Shown here piece by piece: positions 5,353 through 6,350 of a stretch of 6,350 bases of DNA (position 1 is the stretch's first letter; each line of letters begins with the position of its first letter). Under the pieces are notes generated by a model that worked only from the letters and a program-made list of their open reading frames with translations, did not search any database and was not told the DNA's origin. The translations under genes and the position numbers were made by a program. The stretch comes from Desulfobulbaceae bacterium (GTDB taxonomy: Bacteria > Desulfobacterota > Desulfobulbia > Desulfobulbales > SURF-16): contig JALNXE010000164.1 in the NCBI GenBank assembly GCA_023230525.1, forward strand, positions 1-6,350, read 5' to 3'.

Positions 5353-5369
5353 TTTTCAGGCAAAGCGCT
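5338..5369. repeat. Perfect 9-bp inverted repeat before the last gene
   Basis: AGCGCTTTG (5338-5346) and CAAAGCGCT (5361-5369) are perfect inverted copies separated by 14 bases. No T-run follows on the plus strand, so it is not an ordinary terminator for that direction. It overlaps the only plausible promoter for the gene at 5448 and may be its operator. Confidence 0.55.
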
Positions 5370-5376
5370 CTATTAT
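5347..5376 (+). promoter_or_regulatory. Candidate promoter for the gene at 5448
   Basis: TTGCTT (5347-5352) and TATTAT (5371-5376) are 18 bases apart. The -10 matches five of six consensus positions and the -35 only three. The palindrome at 5338-5369 spans the -35 and spacer, which fits a repressible promoter. The leader to the ATG would be about 65 bases. Confidence 0.3.
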
Positions 5377-5431
5377 TGATTATTCTTTAACACGTCATTG
5401 GCGCTCAAAAAGTTCCATACCCACCCAAAAA

Positions 5432-5437
5432 AGGAGG
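5432..5437 (+). promoter_or_regulatory. Strong ribosome binding site for the gene at 5448
   Basis: AGGAGG lies ten bases before the ATG at 5448, preceded by a run of A residues. It is the best Shine-Dalgarno sequence in the window and supports the first ATG over the one eight codons in (5469). Confidence 0.75.
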
Positions 5438-5447
5438 AAGCCGGCAG

Positions 5448-6350
5448 ATGAAAAAAAACAGCGAGATCATGTCCGGCTCTTCTCCCGCCTCGCCTGCCAA
5501 AAGCCTCTACCTGGCCAGGGATATCCTGGGCGCAAGGCTTCGCTACTCGCTGCGCCAGACATATCGCGATGACCGCGACGGCCTGTTGCGCCACCGGGAA
5601 ATCTATGATCTGGGGGACAGCCCGCAACAGTTCATCATCTACCTGGGGGACCACGGTTATTGCATTGACGACCGGGTAACGGACGCTATTAAGCCCCATA
5701 TTGCCGGCGATGCGGCGGAGATGGTTGAAGAACTCCTCTGGCCCTTTGTCAGACCCGATATCCGGGCCAAACTTGAACCGTTTGTGAGCCGGGGCCGCCA
5801 CAAGCGCCTCTCGCCGGTGACCGCGGCGGAAAAAGAAGCAATTGGCCAGGAAATACATATGTTTGACCGGCGCAGGCTCCACTACCTCTTTTACGGCGCC
5901 ATTGACCAGAGCGGCCTGTACCGGATGCCCGACAAACTGTGCCGCCGGCTGCTCGGCAAATCACGGGATGAAAAGGAACAATATTTCATAACCAGCGAGC
6001 AGGTTTTTTATGCGGATCAGGTGAAGGAGTACCTGTTCACCATATTTAATCTGCAGCAGCATTTCAGCGAATCCTTTGCCCGTATCATGCCCCAGGCCTT
6101 GAACCAGGACCAGCTTGACACCTTCTTTATCGATGAAATCTGCCGCTTGAACCGTGACACTATTTTCTGGCAGGGCATGGAGGCGGCAAAAGGGCTGCAG
6201 CCCTATCTGATCCGCTATCTGATTATATTTTTCGATTATGATTTCAGTGCCAGCCAGGCCATCAACGACTATATCAGACAGTTCATGAACAGCCACCGGC
6301 AGTTCCATTTCCCCAAGAAAAACGGCATGACCACGGACAAGGCCAGCGAG
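5448..6350 (+). CDS. Unrecognised cytoplasmic protein, N-terminal 301 residues
   Basis: This open frame has no stop before the window ends, so the protein is longer than 301 residues. I do not recognise the family. The start is well supported by AGGAGG ten bases upstream. After a short serine/proline-rich head (SGSSPASPAKS, 9-19) the protein is rich in arginine, aromatic residues and amphipathic helices. There is no signal peptide and no convincing membrane span; the short hydrophobic patch YLIIFF at 257-262 is too brief. The three cysteines (C72, C165, C232) form no metal motif. Notable stretches are LRHREIYDLGDSPQQFIIYL (48-67), DRRRLHYLFYGAIDQSGLYR (140-159) and WQGMEAAKGLQPYLIRYLII (241-260). 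Codon use resembles the neighbours and gives no sign of recent transfer. It is transcribed away from the peroxidase gene across a shared control region. The part just before the window edge (KKNGMTTDKASE) looks like a linker into a further domain. Confidence 0.8.
   Translation, partial: MKKNSEIMSGSSPASPAKSLYLARDILGARLRYSLRQTYRDDRDGLLRHREIYDLGDSPQQFIIYLGDHGYCIDDRVTDAIKPHIAGDAAEMVEELLWPFVRPDIRAKLEPFVSRGRHKRLSPVTAAEKEAIGQEIHMFDRRRLHYLFYGAIDQSGLYRMPDKLCRRLLGKSRDEKEQYFITSEQVFYADQVKEYLFTIFNLQQHFSESFARIMPQALNQDQLDTFFIDEICRLNRDTIFWQGMEAAKGLQPYLIRYLIIFFDYDFSASQAINDYIRQFMNSHRQFHFPKKNGMTTDKASE

Noticed and set aside
5451..5458. Run of eight A residues just after the ATG at 5448, as a possible phase-variable tract
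   Set aside because: It encodes ordinary Lys-Lys-Asn codons, is short for slippage switching, and A-rich early codons are common in well-translated genes.
5373..5882. 169-codon minus-strand frame opposite the gene at 5448
   Set aside because: It runs antisense to a frame with a strong ribosome binding site and 301 uninterrupted codons, and has no recognisable motif.

Overview
The window is a 6.35 kb piece of a bacterial chromosome, about 50-55% GC in the genes and more AT-rich between them. It most likely comes from an anaerobic member of the Desulfobacterota (deltaproteobacterial sulfur-metabolising lineage). This placement is an inference from gene content: a stand-alone low-molecular-weight siroheme sulfite/nitrite reductase, a NapH-like membrane iron-sulfur protein, a di-heme cytochrome c peroxidase of the CcpA/MauG family, and an orphan radical SAM protein. 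No tRNA, rRNA, CRISPR array, insertion sequence or phage gene was seen.

Layout, left to right. (1) 3-230 (+) is the C-terminal end of peptide chain release factor 3 (prfC). (2) 231-836 is a 606-bp stretch with no convincing gene. It holds a large imperfect palindrome built from 7-bp-phased CAG/CTG units (323-406), a GC-rich block able to form nested hairpins (about 500-710) and an AT-rich leader. (3) 837-1496 (+) is a polytopic membrane protein with two Fer4_5-type cysteine pairs and two C-terminal 4Fe-4S clusters. (4) 1555-2157 (-) converges on it and is a 200-residue siroheme/4Fe-4S sulfite-reductase-like protein, with a very good sigma70-type promoter at 2218-2246 on the minus strand. (5) Divergent from it is a two-gene unit: a 143-residue helical protein of unknown function (2319-2750) and a radical SAM protein (2767-4059). 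A six-codon minicistron joins them by stop/start overlaps at both ends. (6) A strong bidirectional terminator (4060-4098) separates this unit from the convergent peroxidase gene (4150-5184, -). (7) 5185-5447 is a divergent control region unusually rich in inverted and direct repeats. (8) 5448-6350 (+) is the first 301 codons of an unrecognised cytoplasmic protein that runs off the window.

Taken together, the genes suggest redox housekeeping: electron delivery through a membrane ferredoxin-like protein, siroheme-based reduction of sulfite or nitrite, and periplasmic peroxide removal. No single dedicated pathway is proven, since the genes lie in at least four separate transcription units. The part with most scope for new biology is the small-protein/radical-SAM pair, whose radical SAM member has a ~200-residue N-terminal extension and extra cysteines near the canonical cluster. 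The repeat-rich control region in front of the peroxidase comes next.
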